Shown here one piece after another: positions 6,866 through 13,919 of a stretch of 21,642 nucleotides of DNA. The stretch spans positions 1 to 21,642 of the forward strand of contig CAZSVQ010000014.1 in assembly GCA_964610345.1 (NCBI GenBank). Reading direction: 5' to 3'. The notes beneath the pieces are model-generated. The model was not told the DNA's origin, did not search any database, and saw nothing but the letters and a program-made list of their open reading frames with translations. A program made the translations under genes and the position numbers. The DNA comes from HK-STAS-PATE-36 sp964610345. GTDB lineage: Bacteria > Patescibacteriota > Saccharimonadia > Saccharimonadales > JAGQNJ01. Every line of letters begins with the position of its first letter. Within the stretch, counting starts at the first letter, position 1.

Positions 6866-7108
6866 TTTTTTAGGGCGTTTCCAAACTTTTACCAAGATTG
6901 AAGTAATAATAATTATTGACCCAACAAGTATTGCAAAGCCGGCAACTGTTCCTGAATTGATTAATCCATTTGTTCCAGCCGTCTGCCCATTATAAGTTGT
7001 GTTGTTGTAGTTGCCTTCACCGTAATAATACGAACTTGTTTGAGCTAGATACGTAAAGTTAATAGAGTTTGTTGCAGGTAGGGTTAAGGTGTTTATAGGT
7101 GTTGACAT
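6839..7108 (-). CDS. Small single-pass membrane protein, Tyr/Gly/Asn-rich
   Basis: An 89-residue protein I cannot name. The N-terminal half is polar and rich in Thr, Asn, Tyr and Gly, with SSYYYGEGNYNNTTYNG at about residues 25-41. One strongly hydrophobic segment follows (54-75, VAGFAILVGSIIIITSILV), then a basic tail KVWKRPKK. With no N-terminal signal, the positive-inside rule puts the C-terminus in the cytoplasm and the Tyr/Asn-rich part outside. The hydrophobic-plus-basic end also resembles a sorting signal, but there is no LPXTG. The 3' end overlaps truB by 27 bases tail to tail. It is divergent from the next small membrane-protein gene, which carries a similar NYGNDNYGG patch. Confidence 0.65.
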   Translation of the reverse strand: MSTPINTLTLPATNSINFTYLAQTSSYYYGEGNYNNTTYNGQTAGTNGLINSGTVAGFAILVGSIIIITSILVKVWKRPKKSINTDKAK

Positions 7109-7176
7109 GTCGATTAAAATAAAAGTGTTTACGTTTATATATTACCTATGTTAGCATAAGCTCAGGAATTAATATA

Positions 7177-7395
7177 ATGAATATAAAAATTGTCGACATA
7201 CTACAAAAAGAAGTAAGCCGGACTGAGTTTTTGGGTTTGGTTGGCGCTGGTCTTTTGTCAGTAGTTGGGGTAACAGCACTACTTAAAAACTTAGGTGATG
7301 TTTTTGGCAAATCTAGCCAAAAAGCTAGTACTCTAAATTACGGCAATGACAACTACGGTGGTAGCACCTCAAAAAAGAATAGCCTAGGCCTATAA
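7177..7395 (+). CDS. Small single-pass membrane protein with NYGNDNYGG tail
   Basis: A 72-residue protein of unknown function. The N-terminus EVSRTEFLGLVGAGLLSVVG looks like a Tat-type signal with the second Arg replaced by Thr (R15-T16-E-F-L), followed by a hydrophobic stretch at about 18-37. After it come a short polar region and the tail STLNYGNDNYGGSTSKK. It could be a signal anchor or a secreted peptide. An AGGA ribosome binding site lies nine bases before the ATG. It sits directly upstream of the collagen/LamG cassette and shares the YG/NYGG flavour with its divergent neighbour, so the two may be surface partners of that cassette; this is inference. Confidence 0.65.
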   Translation: MNIKIVDILQKEVSRTEFLGLVGAGLLSVVGVTALLKNLGDVFGKSSQKASTLNYGNDNYGGSTSKKNSLGL

Positions 7396-7414
7396 ACGGC
7401 ACTAAGGTTAGGTT

Positions 7415-7443
7415 TAGACGCTATTATGGTTCTGTGCTAAGAT
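7415..7443 (+). promoter_or_regulatory. Probable promoter of the collagen/LamG cassette
   Basis: -35 TAGACG (7415-7420), a 17-base spacer and an extended -10 TGC-TAAGAT (TAAGAT at 7438-7443). Predicted start near 7450, leaving a leader of about 60 bases that contains a 13-codon ORF (7476-7517). Confidence 0.5.
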
Positions 7444-7475
7444 AGTCATAAGCATTTAAAAGCGAGTCGATAACT

Positions 7476-7517
7476 ATGAATAAAAGACTTTCAAGAAAGA
7501 GTGAACTATATGCCTAG
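7476..7517 (+). CDS. Possible 13-codon leader peptide
   Basis: ATG 7476 opens a short frame, MNKRLSRKSELYA, ending in TAG at 7515-7517, so it overlaps the start of the collagen-like gene (ATG 7510) by eight bases in another frame. It is very basic. Its stop position could couple translation into the collagen-like gene. It may be chance. Confidence 0.2.
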   Translation: MNKRLSRKSELYA

Positions 7518-8352
7518 ACTCCCCATACCCGGTCAAGATGGTGGTACTTGGGGTAACCTACTTAACGAATACTTGAGCGTATCCCATAATGCAGACGGTA
7601 GTATTAAAACCAGTGCTGTACCACCATCTTCAGGAGATGGCGCAACCGGTGCTACTGGCCCAATAGGGGCAACTGGTAGCCCTGGTACTATTGGTGCCAC
7701 CGGAGCCACAGGTTCAGGCTCTACTGGTGCAACTGGCGCTCAAGGAATAACCGGAGATACAGGTGCAACCGGAGCAACCGGAATAACTGGTGCTACCGGA
7801 GCTCAGGGTATACAAGGTAACCCAGGCACTAACGGAACAGACGGAGCCACCGGAGCTACTGGTTCTGTCGGATCACAAGGCGCAACAGGAGCCCAAGGAC
7901 CACTCGGAGCTACTGGAGCCACCGGCCCACAAGGAACAGCTGGAACTCAGGGTGCTACGGGTGTGCAGGGGGCTACGGGGCCAACACCATCTGCAATTGG
8001 TGATATCACGGGTTTGCAAACGGCACTGGATACTCTAACTCAGGCAATCGTTACAATTACTTCAAATACTCAAACGGATGTAGATTATACTTTGGTTCTA
8101 ACAGATGCCGGTAAGTGTATAGAGATGAACTCATCGTCTGCACATAACTTACAAGTACCAGCCAATTCCACTGTTGCATTCCCTATTGGTACAGTTATAG
8201 AGATATATATGGCTGGCACTGGCGTTGTAACCGTGACGGCTACAGGTGGCGTAACGGTAAGAAATATAGGCGCACTAAGTGGGCAGTATGCGACAGCCAG
8301 CTTACGAAAGCGCGCAACAGACGAGTGGGTATTAACTGGCGAGCTTGCCTAA
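7510..8352 (+). CDS. Collagen-like repeat protein with phage-tail-fibre-like C-terminal domain
   Basis: A 280-residue modular protein. Residues 1-37 (PRLPIPGQDGGTWGNLLNEY, then VSHNADGSIK) match a short N-terminal module that I recall from tail-fibre-like and surface proteins. Residues about 42-158 are collagen-like Gly-X-Y triplets, dominated by Gly-Ala-Thr, with one break at GSGST; such repeats normally form trimeric triple helices. The C-terminal 120 residues (TDVDYTLVLTDAGKCIEMNS, VAFPIGTVIEIYMAG, DEWVLTGELA) resemble a beta-rich domain found at the ends of phage tail fibres. No signal peptide or membrane segment is visible. GTG 7501 is an alternative start; ATG 7510 is preferred because it gives the canonical module and has an AAGAAAGAG region upstream. 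First gene of a five-gene run; its stop TAA directly abuts the next ATG. Confidence 0.85.
   Translation: MPRLPIPGQDGGTWGNLLNEYLSVSHNADGSIKTSAVPPSSGDGATGATGPIGATGSPGTIGATGATGSGSTGATGAQGITGDTGATGATGITGATGAQGIQGNPGTNGTDGATGATGSVGSQGATGAQGPLGATGATGPQGTAGTQGATGVQGATGPTPSAIGDITGLQTALDTLTQAIVTITSNTQTDVDYTLVLTDAGKCIEMNSSSAHNLQVPANSTVAFPIGTVIEIYMAGTGVVTVTATGGVTVRNIGALSGQYATASLRKRATDEWVLTGELA
7639..7983 (+). repeat. Collagen-type coding repeats (Gly-Ala-Thr rich)
   Basis: Tandem nine-base units encoding Gly-X-Y, most often Gly-Ala-Thr, run for about 115 codons. Synonymous codons vary from unit to unit (GGT/GGA/GGC, GCA/GCT/GCC, ACC/ACT/ACA), so the array is old or under selection at protein level and is not a recent slippage product. 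Expected to be length-variable between strains. Confidence 0.85.
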
Positions 8353-9120
8353 ATGGCAATCCGCACCCGCAGGAGATCAACACTCAAACAAGCTGTTGCT
8401 AACAATGCACCACCAACTCCTGCTGATGCAGCTGCTGTTTGGTGGGCCGATGATATAGCTCAAGCTGATGGATCTCAAGTGGCTACCTGGACAGACAGAG
8501 TTAATTCAAATATAGTCGCACAGGCGACAGGCGGTGACCAGCCAATGTTTGATGTAGATGGTGTCGGTGGTCGAGCATCAGTAAACTTTACTGCCGGTGA
8601 TTTCATGGCTTTGTTGGCAACTAATCCGGTTTCTACCTCGTTGTCCGGTTGTGTGGTAGCGGTTGCCAAACAATCAGCTGTCTCTGGATTTCAGGTTATG
8701 TGGTCCACTAGCTTAACTGCAGACTCTGATTCGTATATGGATGACTATACAGACTATGACGCTTTTGGTTTTCAGGGTGCTCCAAATAGTAGTGGCTGGT
8801 ATTCCCAGGGCTACACGATGACTACGAATGATCATGTTCGTGAAGTGTCTTCGGTTGGTATTGGTACCGATTGGACTTTGCGTATCAACAACTCTGTTAT
8901 AAGCACGAATGGTGGTGGTGTGTCATCCAAGAGAGGTACCTGGTTTGGCAATATCACTCGTGACAGATTTACCTTTGGGCGTTTAACATACGCAGGCGGT
9001 ACGTATCCGTGGACTGGGCGTTTGGCATACTTTGGAGTCTTTAATTCATCACTTTCAGCTCAGGATAGAACCAATTTGTATAATTGGATAGAAAATTATT
9101 ACGGAATATCAATACCATGA
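8353..9120 (+). CDS. Concanavalin/LamG-like protein, single domain (cassette paralogue 1)
   Basis: A 255-residue protein starting MAIRTRRRSTLKQAVANN, then one beta-sandwich domain of the concanavalin A-like lectin/glucanase superfamily. Its marks are AVWWADDIAQADGSQVATWT near residue 28, a central jelly-roll region, and the closing helix LSAQDRTNLYNWIENYYGI at the C-terminus. The usual FDGxDD motif of this domain is altered here (NFTAGDFMALL). Such domains usually bind carbohydrates or proteins at cell surfaces. No signal peptide; the N-terminus is instead a strongly basic peptide shared with the next three genes. It begins on the base after the collagen-like stop, so the two are surely co-translated. 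Ligand unknown. Confidence 0.8.
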   Translation: MAIRTRRRSTLKQAVANNAPPTPADAAAVWWADDIAQADGSQVATWTDRVNSNIVAQATGGDQPMFDVDGVGGRASVNFTAGDFMALLATNPVSTSLSGCVVAVAKQSAVSGFQVMWSTSLTADSDSYMDDYTDYDAFGFQGAPNSSGWYSQGYTMTTNDHVREVSSVGIGTDWTLRINNSVISTNGGGVSSKRGTWFGNITRDRFTFGRLTYAGGTYPWTGRLAYFGVFNSSLSAQDRTNLYNWIENYYGISIP

Positions 9121-9133
9121 TAAAAGGTTGGCA

Positions 9134-10609
9134 ATGGCAGTAAGAACCAGAAGAAGATCAACACTCAGGCAAGCTGTTGCTAGCAATGAACCACCAACTC
9201 CAGCTAATGCTGCAGCCGTATGGTGGGCAGATGATATAGCTCAAGCTGATGGCTCACAGGTTGCTAGTTGGACTGATAGAATTAACAATATATCTATAAC
9301 CCAAGCAACGACTGGTGCTAGGCCACTGTATGATGTTGATGGACTCAATGGTAAGCCGGCTGTTAGTTTTGATGGGGTGGATGATTATCTTAGTTATGTA
9401 GCACCAAATCCTGTTTCTATTTCTTCTCAGGGTTGCGTGGTTATGGTGTGCAACCTCACGAGTCAAGCTACGGTCATATGGGCTAGCAGTGATACAGGTT
9501 CTACGACTAGGCGCATAGCAGGGTCAATATCGCTAAACCGCAATATACAAACATTGCAACGCAATAATGACACGCCTGAACGCAGCTTACTAAGTACAGG
9601 TATCATATCTGCTAACGATTTATCTGTATTAGAATGGTCCTCGGACAATACTAATTATGCGAAGAGACTGAATAATAATAGGCAGATTTTGATATTAGAT
9701 ACAGGAACTAATAATGGAAACTGGTTTTCTGACACTGACTCACGTGATAATTTTACAATAGGAGCATTGACTCGAACTTCTACAGACTTCTTTACTGCAG
9801 GTTCAATTGCCTACCTAGGTGTATTCGACTCCCCGCTCTCAGCTCAGGACAGATACAATCTATACAAATGGATAGAGCAATACTACGGCATAACCGGCAT
9901 GCCCGGACTTTCAAGCTATGAACAGACAGTTTTACTGGATAATCCAAATGCATTCTGGCCCTGTCAGGATTTATCCGGGGGTCTTATAGATATTGCTAGT
10001 GGACTTGGAGCGAGCGAGATTGGTGCTGGCTCTGCAATTACATACCGTTCGGCTGGTCCAAGAGCCGGGTCTTATTCAATTACGTTGCCAGGTAGTAACA
10101 AAGGCTTTCTGGTTGCAGATAACGATATCTGGTCATCTCTGTCGTTTACGATGGAGGCTTGGGTCTTTATGGATCCTACGAGTGGAACGGGCCAGAGGTT
10201 CTGGGCTGTAAAAGGGAATACTTCGCCAAACTCTTATAGTGAGTGGGCTGGTCTAATGTATGGCAACCCAAGCAAAGTCTATAATCAAATATCTAACTCA
10301 GTTCTCATGGCTTGGAAAGTTAATAATTATACACCAGCATCGATATTAGGAGGCTGGCATCATGTAGTCTTTACACATAGTACAGCAGATAACTATATGA
10401 GAACATATTTTGATGGAACTCTTGTACAATCATATGGGCCATCGGGTAGCGGGAGTCGCATGGGTAACCTCAGCGGTCCATTGTATCTGGGTTACTGGCT
10501 ATACGATACCGCAGAGTGCTGGAAGGGGTCTTTATCTTATATGGCATTCTACAACTATGCTTTAACTGCACCCAAAGTTTTAAGTCACTACGAGGCAATG
10601 ACAGTATGA
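9134..10609 (+). CDS. Two-domain concanavalin/LamG-like protein (cassette paralogue 2)
   Basis: A 491-residue protein from ATG 9134, chosen over the upstream TTG 9128 because it yields MAVRTRRRSTLRQ, matching the paralogues, and has AAAAGG at the right distance. Domain A (about 28-255) repeats the AVWWADDIAQADGSQVA opening, SFDGVDDYLS, and LSAQDRYNLYKWIEQYYGI. A short linker (TGMPGLSSYEQTVLL) leads to domain B (about 265-491), a LamG-like fold with NAFWPCQDLSGG, WSSLSFTMEAWVFM, GGWHHVVFTHS and YFDGTLVQSYG. No signal peptide or anchor. Lies 13 bases after paralogue 1. Probably a surface or fibre-tip adhesin; ligand unknown. Confidence 0.82.
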   Translation: MAVRTRRRSTLRQAVASNEPPTPANAAAVWWADDIAQADGSQVASWTDRINNISITQATTGARPLYDVDGLNGKPAVSFDGVDDYLSYVAPNPVSISSQGCVVMVCNLTSQATVIWASSDTGSTTRRIAGSISLNRNIQTLQRNNDTPERSLLSTGIISANDLSVLEWSSDNTNYAKRLNNNRQILILDTGTNNGNWFSDTDSRDNFTIGALTRTSTDFFTAGSIAYLGVFDSPLSAQDRYNLYKWIEQYYGITGMPGLSSYEQTVLLDNPNAFWPCQDLSGGLIDIASGLGASEIGAGSAITYRSAGPRAGSYSITLPGSNKGFLVADNDIWSSLSFTMEAWVFMDPTSGTGQRFWAVKGNTSPNSYSEWAGLMYGNPSKVYNQISNSVLMAWKVNNYTPASILGGWHHVVFTHSTADNYMRTYFDGTLVQSYGPSGSGSRMGNLSGPLYLGYWLYDTAECWKGSLSYMAFYNYALTAPKVLSHYEAMTV

Positions 10610-10628
10610 TTAAGCAGGTAATCTAGCT

Positions 10629-12087
10629 ATGGCAATCCGTACCCGACGTAGATCAACACTCAAGCAAGCTATTGCTAGCAANNNNNNNNNNGGCTGTCTG
10701 GTGGGCAGATGATATAGCCCAAGCTGATGGCTCACAAGTGGCTACCTGGACCGACAGAGTCAACAACATATCTGTAACTCAAGCTACATTAAGTGCTAGA
10801 CCGCTGTATGATGCTAATGGCCTTAACGGTAAACCATCTGTGAGCTTTGATGGAATAGACGATTTTTTAACAGTTAATAATTTAATTTCAAATTCAAGTG
10901 TTGGTTGTGTCGTTACAGTGAGTTTTTTGACTAAAAAAAATAATTCTGCATTGTGGGCAACAGGACGCGGTTATTCCGAGGCTTGGCCAGAGAACTATAT
11001 GATGGGTGTTTCTGTAACAGAAGGTATGAGGATGCAACATAATAATAGCAACACTAGTCCGGCTAGTGCGGATGTTGTTCGTACAACCGATTCTAGTACT
11101 GACATAATGATATACGAATGGAGTACTAATGGCCTCTCGTGGAACATGAGGAAAGATAATTTTCCACAGGCACTAACTGCTACTGCACGAACCAACTCAG
11201 GAGAGTGGTTTCAGCAGATCCCAAGTCGCACCACCTTCAGTCTCGGTGCATGCCCTTACGGCCAAGTACCTGCACCATATCACAATAATTTCTTTGGTGG
11301 TAGTATCGCATACATAGGTGTATTTGATGCCCCGCTTTCCACCCAAGACAGATACAACCTCTACAAATGGATAGAAAGCTATTACGGCATACCCGGCATA
11401 CCCGGCCTGTCTGATTACGAACAAGCCGTCCTGGCCCATAACCCGATTGCTTACTGGCCAATGCAAGAAACTTCTGGGGTGACAATGAATGCGCTTATTG
11501 GATCTGTTGGTAACTATATTAATAGTCCGATGTTTGTGACTGCCGGTCCGTCATCGAAAATTCCCAATGCTGTACAGTTTGATGGTATAAATAAATATGC
11601 ATCTGCTTCTCTTGACCTTTCTAGTCAGTCATCAGTAACGTTTTCTTTTTGGATGTATTGGGATAACTTTGCAAATAATGACATGATAGCGCTTGAACAC
11701 ACAGCTAATTGGTCTGCCAATTCTGGTATCATTATCGACCCAAATGAATCTACTACATTTGGATTTTTAACTGGAATGGGTACAAATTCAGGATTTAACT
11801 ATAGATATGTATATGTATCGCGCCCGACGTCTGCTTCGTGGCATCATTATGTGTTTAGGTATAACCGATCGGCTCAGACTGTTAGTGTACGGATAGACGG
11901 ATCCAATATTTCTGGTTCTGTTTATGCACCCGGAGTTGTATCTGGTAATTTTACAAACAGTATTTTGTATTTTATGACACGTGCAGGAACATCATTTTAT
12001 GGTGCAGGAAAACTTTGTCAGGTTGCTGTTTTTTCTGGGATACTTTCTGACACAGAGTGCAATATATTATATACGGCGGGAATCTAG
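10629..12087 (+). CDS. Two-domain concanavalin/LamG-like protein, broken by assembly gap (cassette paralogue 3)
   Basis: Starts at ATG 10629 with MAIRTRRRSTLKQAIAS and runs into ten Ns at 10682-10691. Downstream the frame resumes with AVWWADDIAQADGSQVATWT, but in a different phase, because the N run is a placeholder. Alignment with paralogue 1 predicts 27 missing bases (nine codons), which restores one frame. Domain A follows with SFDGIDDFLTV and LSTQDRYNLYKWIESYYGI; after the linker PGIPGLSDYEQAVLA comes a LamG-like domain B (AYWPMQETSG, QFDGINKYASAS, ASWHHYVFRYN, RIDGSNISG). Total about 490 residues. Not a true pseudogene in my reading. No signal peptide. Confidence 0.8.
10682..10691. other. 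Assembly gap (10 Ns) in a duplicated region
   Basis: Ten Ns interrupt paralogue 3 where its 5' end is very similar to the other cassette copies, which is typical of a repeat-induced scaffold gap. The flanks are out of phase by one base, showing the real length is not ten; the paralogue predicts 27. Confidence 0.9.
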
Positions 12088-12160
12088 AGTGTTTAAAATC
12101 ATAAATCATAAAAATCCTCATGAGCTGAACCAAAATTATGAAAAGGATAAATCATAAACT

Positions 12161-13582
12161 ATGGCAATCCGCACTCGACGTAGATCAATACTTGTGCGAT
12201 CCGAAGCAGTATCTTCTTATGTCAGTGCTGTCATAGCCGACGGTGCCGTAGGCTATTGGCCGTTATCGGAACTAGTTGGTACGATAGCCAATGACAGAAC
12301 TGCAAATGGTCGTAATGGAACATACAGCGGCAACTTTACGTTAGGCAATACTCAACTTGCAGATAATTTAGCAACCTCGGCATATTTTGATGGTACAGAT
12401 GACTATGTATCAATTGCCGATGATAATGCTTGGTCGTGTGCGGGGTCCACTGGCACAATATCGCTAGAAGCATGGATAAAACCAACAGCAGTAAATCGAG
12501 CCTCACAGTTTATTATAGCTAAACATGAGGAATGGCAACTGAGGATAGAGTCGGACGGTCGGGTCTTATTTGATGTCAATTACCAGGGGTTGAGTAGTGT
12601 CATGAATTGTTATACTGGAGTTTTGACTCCCGGTCAGGTATACCATATCATAGCTACTTATAATAAGTCGCTACCACGTATAGAGATATATGTTAATGGA
12701 ATACTAGAAGGCTCATCTACAAGTGCGACTGGAAATAGCTCAGAAAATCGGTCGACACCACTGCTTATTGGTGGTAGGTCTGACAATGGAGGTAATGAAT
12801 TTCAAGGAACAATCAGTGACGTCGCAGTTTACTCTACCGCTCTGACGGCCGGCCAAGCTGCAATGCATAGTCGTTTGGGGCACGGACTTTCTGACTATGA
12901 GCAAGCAGTGTTGGCAGATTCACCAGGTGCATTATGGCCAATGCAGGAAGCTTCCGGGTCTATTGTTGATGTAATTTCAGCACGAATAGGGACATCAGTT
13001 GGCGCCACAAAAACATATCAACAAACCGGGCCAGTCGCAGGAATAAACTCAATATCATTTGACGGATCTTCTAGTAGTGGATTTAGTGTTGCTGATGACA
13101 ACCTATGGTCGTCTACCTCATTTAGTGTAGAAGGTTGGGTATATATGAGTTCAGCATTCCTGAGTGGTCAATCGCTGCGATATTGGTTTGCCAAGGAGTA
13201 CTCTGGTTATAATGAATGGCAAATGATGGTTTCGGATTATGGTGGAGGGGCTATTCGACACGCTGGAGCGGTTAAAAACACAATAGATACTGCTTTTGCC
13301 CAGACTGATGACCCTACAAATCGCACTGAGCAGACTTGGTACCATGTAGTTTGTACGTTTAATGGCTCGAGTACTGGTGGCATACTATATATAAACGGCT
13401 CGCAAGTGGATGCGTCCGCAGGATCGGGTTCACGACGACCTAATGGTTCGGGTGTACTTACTATTGGTTGGAGTCCAGATGTGGCTGCCAGGTCGTGGAA
13501 GGGACGTTTGTCGATGATTGCGTTTTACAGTTCAGTACTAACACCTGGTCAAGTGCTAGCGCATTATCAGGCGATGTCATAA
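12161..13582 (+). CDS. Tandem LamG-like protein with two B domains (cassette paralogue 4)
   Basis: A 473-residue protein starting MAIRTRRRSILVRSEAVSS. It lacks the A domain of the other three and has two LamG/concanavalin-like B domains. The first (about 22-240) shows GAVGYWPLSELVG, AYFDGTDDYVSIADDNAWS, ISLEAWIKP and IEIYVNGILEGS. The second (about 245-473), after GLSDYEQAVLADSPGALWPM, shows SFDGSSSSGFSVADDNLWS, FSVEGWVYM, WYHVVCTFNGS and LYINGSQVDA. The order of motifs fits LamG_3-type domains. No signal peptide or anchor. It follows paralogue 3 after 73 bases, the widest gap in the run, containing an AAAAGGAT sequence and a repeated ATAAATCATAAA. Last gene of the cassette before the rpsO promoter. 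Confidence 0.82.
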   Translation: MAIRTRRRSILVRSEAVSSYVSAVIADGAVGYWPLSELVGTIANDRTANGRNGTYSGNFTLGNTQLADNLATSAYFDGTDDYVSIADDNAWSCAGSTGTISLEAWIKPTAVNRASQFIIAKHEEWQLRIESDGRVLFDVNYQGLSSVMNCYTGVLTPGQVYHIIATYNKSLPRIEIYVNGILEGSSTSATGNSSENRSTPLLIGGRSDNGGNEFQGTISDVAVYSTALTAGQAAMHSRLGHGLSDYEQAVLADSPGALWPMQEASGSIVDVISARIGTSVGATKTYQQTGPVAGINSISFDGSSSSGFSVADDNLWSSTSFSVEGWVYMSSAFLSGQSLRYWFAKEYSGYNEWQMMVSDYGGGAIRHAGAVKNTIDTAFAQTDDPTNRTEQTWYHVVCTFNGSSTGGILYINGSQVDASAGSGSRRPNGSGVLTIGWSPDVAARSWKGRLSMIAFYSSVLTPGQVLAHYQAMS

Positions 13583-13612
13583 GTCACTTACTCCTGTGTT
13601 CAGGATAACCTG

Positions 13613-13641
13613 TTGCTTAAACAGATGTAAACTGATATAAT
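13613..13641 (+). promoter_or_regulatory. Sigma-70-type promoter of rpsO
   Basis: -35 TTGCTT (13613-13618), a 17-base spacer and a perfect -10 TATAAT (13636-13641). The -10 ends 11 bases before the ATG at 13653, so the predicted leader is only about 4-5 bases, too short for a ribosome binding site. Confidence 0.75.
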
Positions 13642-13652
13642 GGCAATTACAA

Positions 13653-13919
13653 ATGATTACAAGTGAGAAAAAACAAGCAGTTATTTCTGATTTAGCAAAG
13701 CACAAAACCGACAAAGGTAGTAGTGCTGTGCAGGTTGGTATTTTGACAAAGCGTATTGAGGAGATTACAGATCACCTAAAAACGAACAAAAAAGATCACA
13801 TGGCACGTCGCGGTTTGTTACAAATGGTTGGTAAGCGAAAACGCCATTTAGCATACATTGCTAAAAAAGATAGTAACGAATATTTAGCACTAATCAAAAA
13901 ACTCGGCTTGCGTCGATAA
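13653..13919 (+). CDS. rpsO: 30S ribosomal protein S15
   Basis: An 88-residue S15, the normal family length; a primary 16S rRNA-binding protein of the 30S platform. Visible family features: opening MITSEKKQAVISDLAKHKTD, the GSSAVQVGILTKRIEEITDHL helix, LKTNKKDHMARRGLLQMVGK with the conserved rRNA-contacting His-Asp region, and the ending YLALIKKLGLRR. It is followed by pnp, the classic rpsO-pnp pairing. The start is fixed by family length; there is no Shine-Dalgarno sequence and the transcript is probably nearly leaderless. Confidence 0.96.
   Translation: MITSEKKQAVISDLAKHKTDKGSSAVQVGILTKRIEEITDHLKTNKKDHMARRGLLQMVGKRKRHLAYIAKKDSNEYLALIKKLGLRR

Noticed and set aside
7639..7983. CRISPR-like or minisatellite array
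   Set aside because: The periodicity is the nine-base codon pattern of Gly-X-Y, with variable synonymous codons and no spacer structure.
10672..10692. Start of paralogue 3 at 10672
   Set aside because: This start is out of frame with the conserved MAIRTRRRS opening and exists only because the gap was filled with ten Ns.
12088..12160. Separate promoter for cassette paralogue 4
   Set aside because: The region is AT-rich with -10-like words but no -35 pairing or extended -10 that stands out; co-transcription is simpler.
7510..13582. Prophage remnant
   Set aside because: Only fibre-like modules are present; no integrase, terminase, capsid, tail-tube or lysis gene and no flanking attachment-site repeat was seen.
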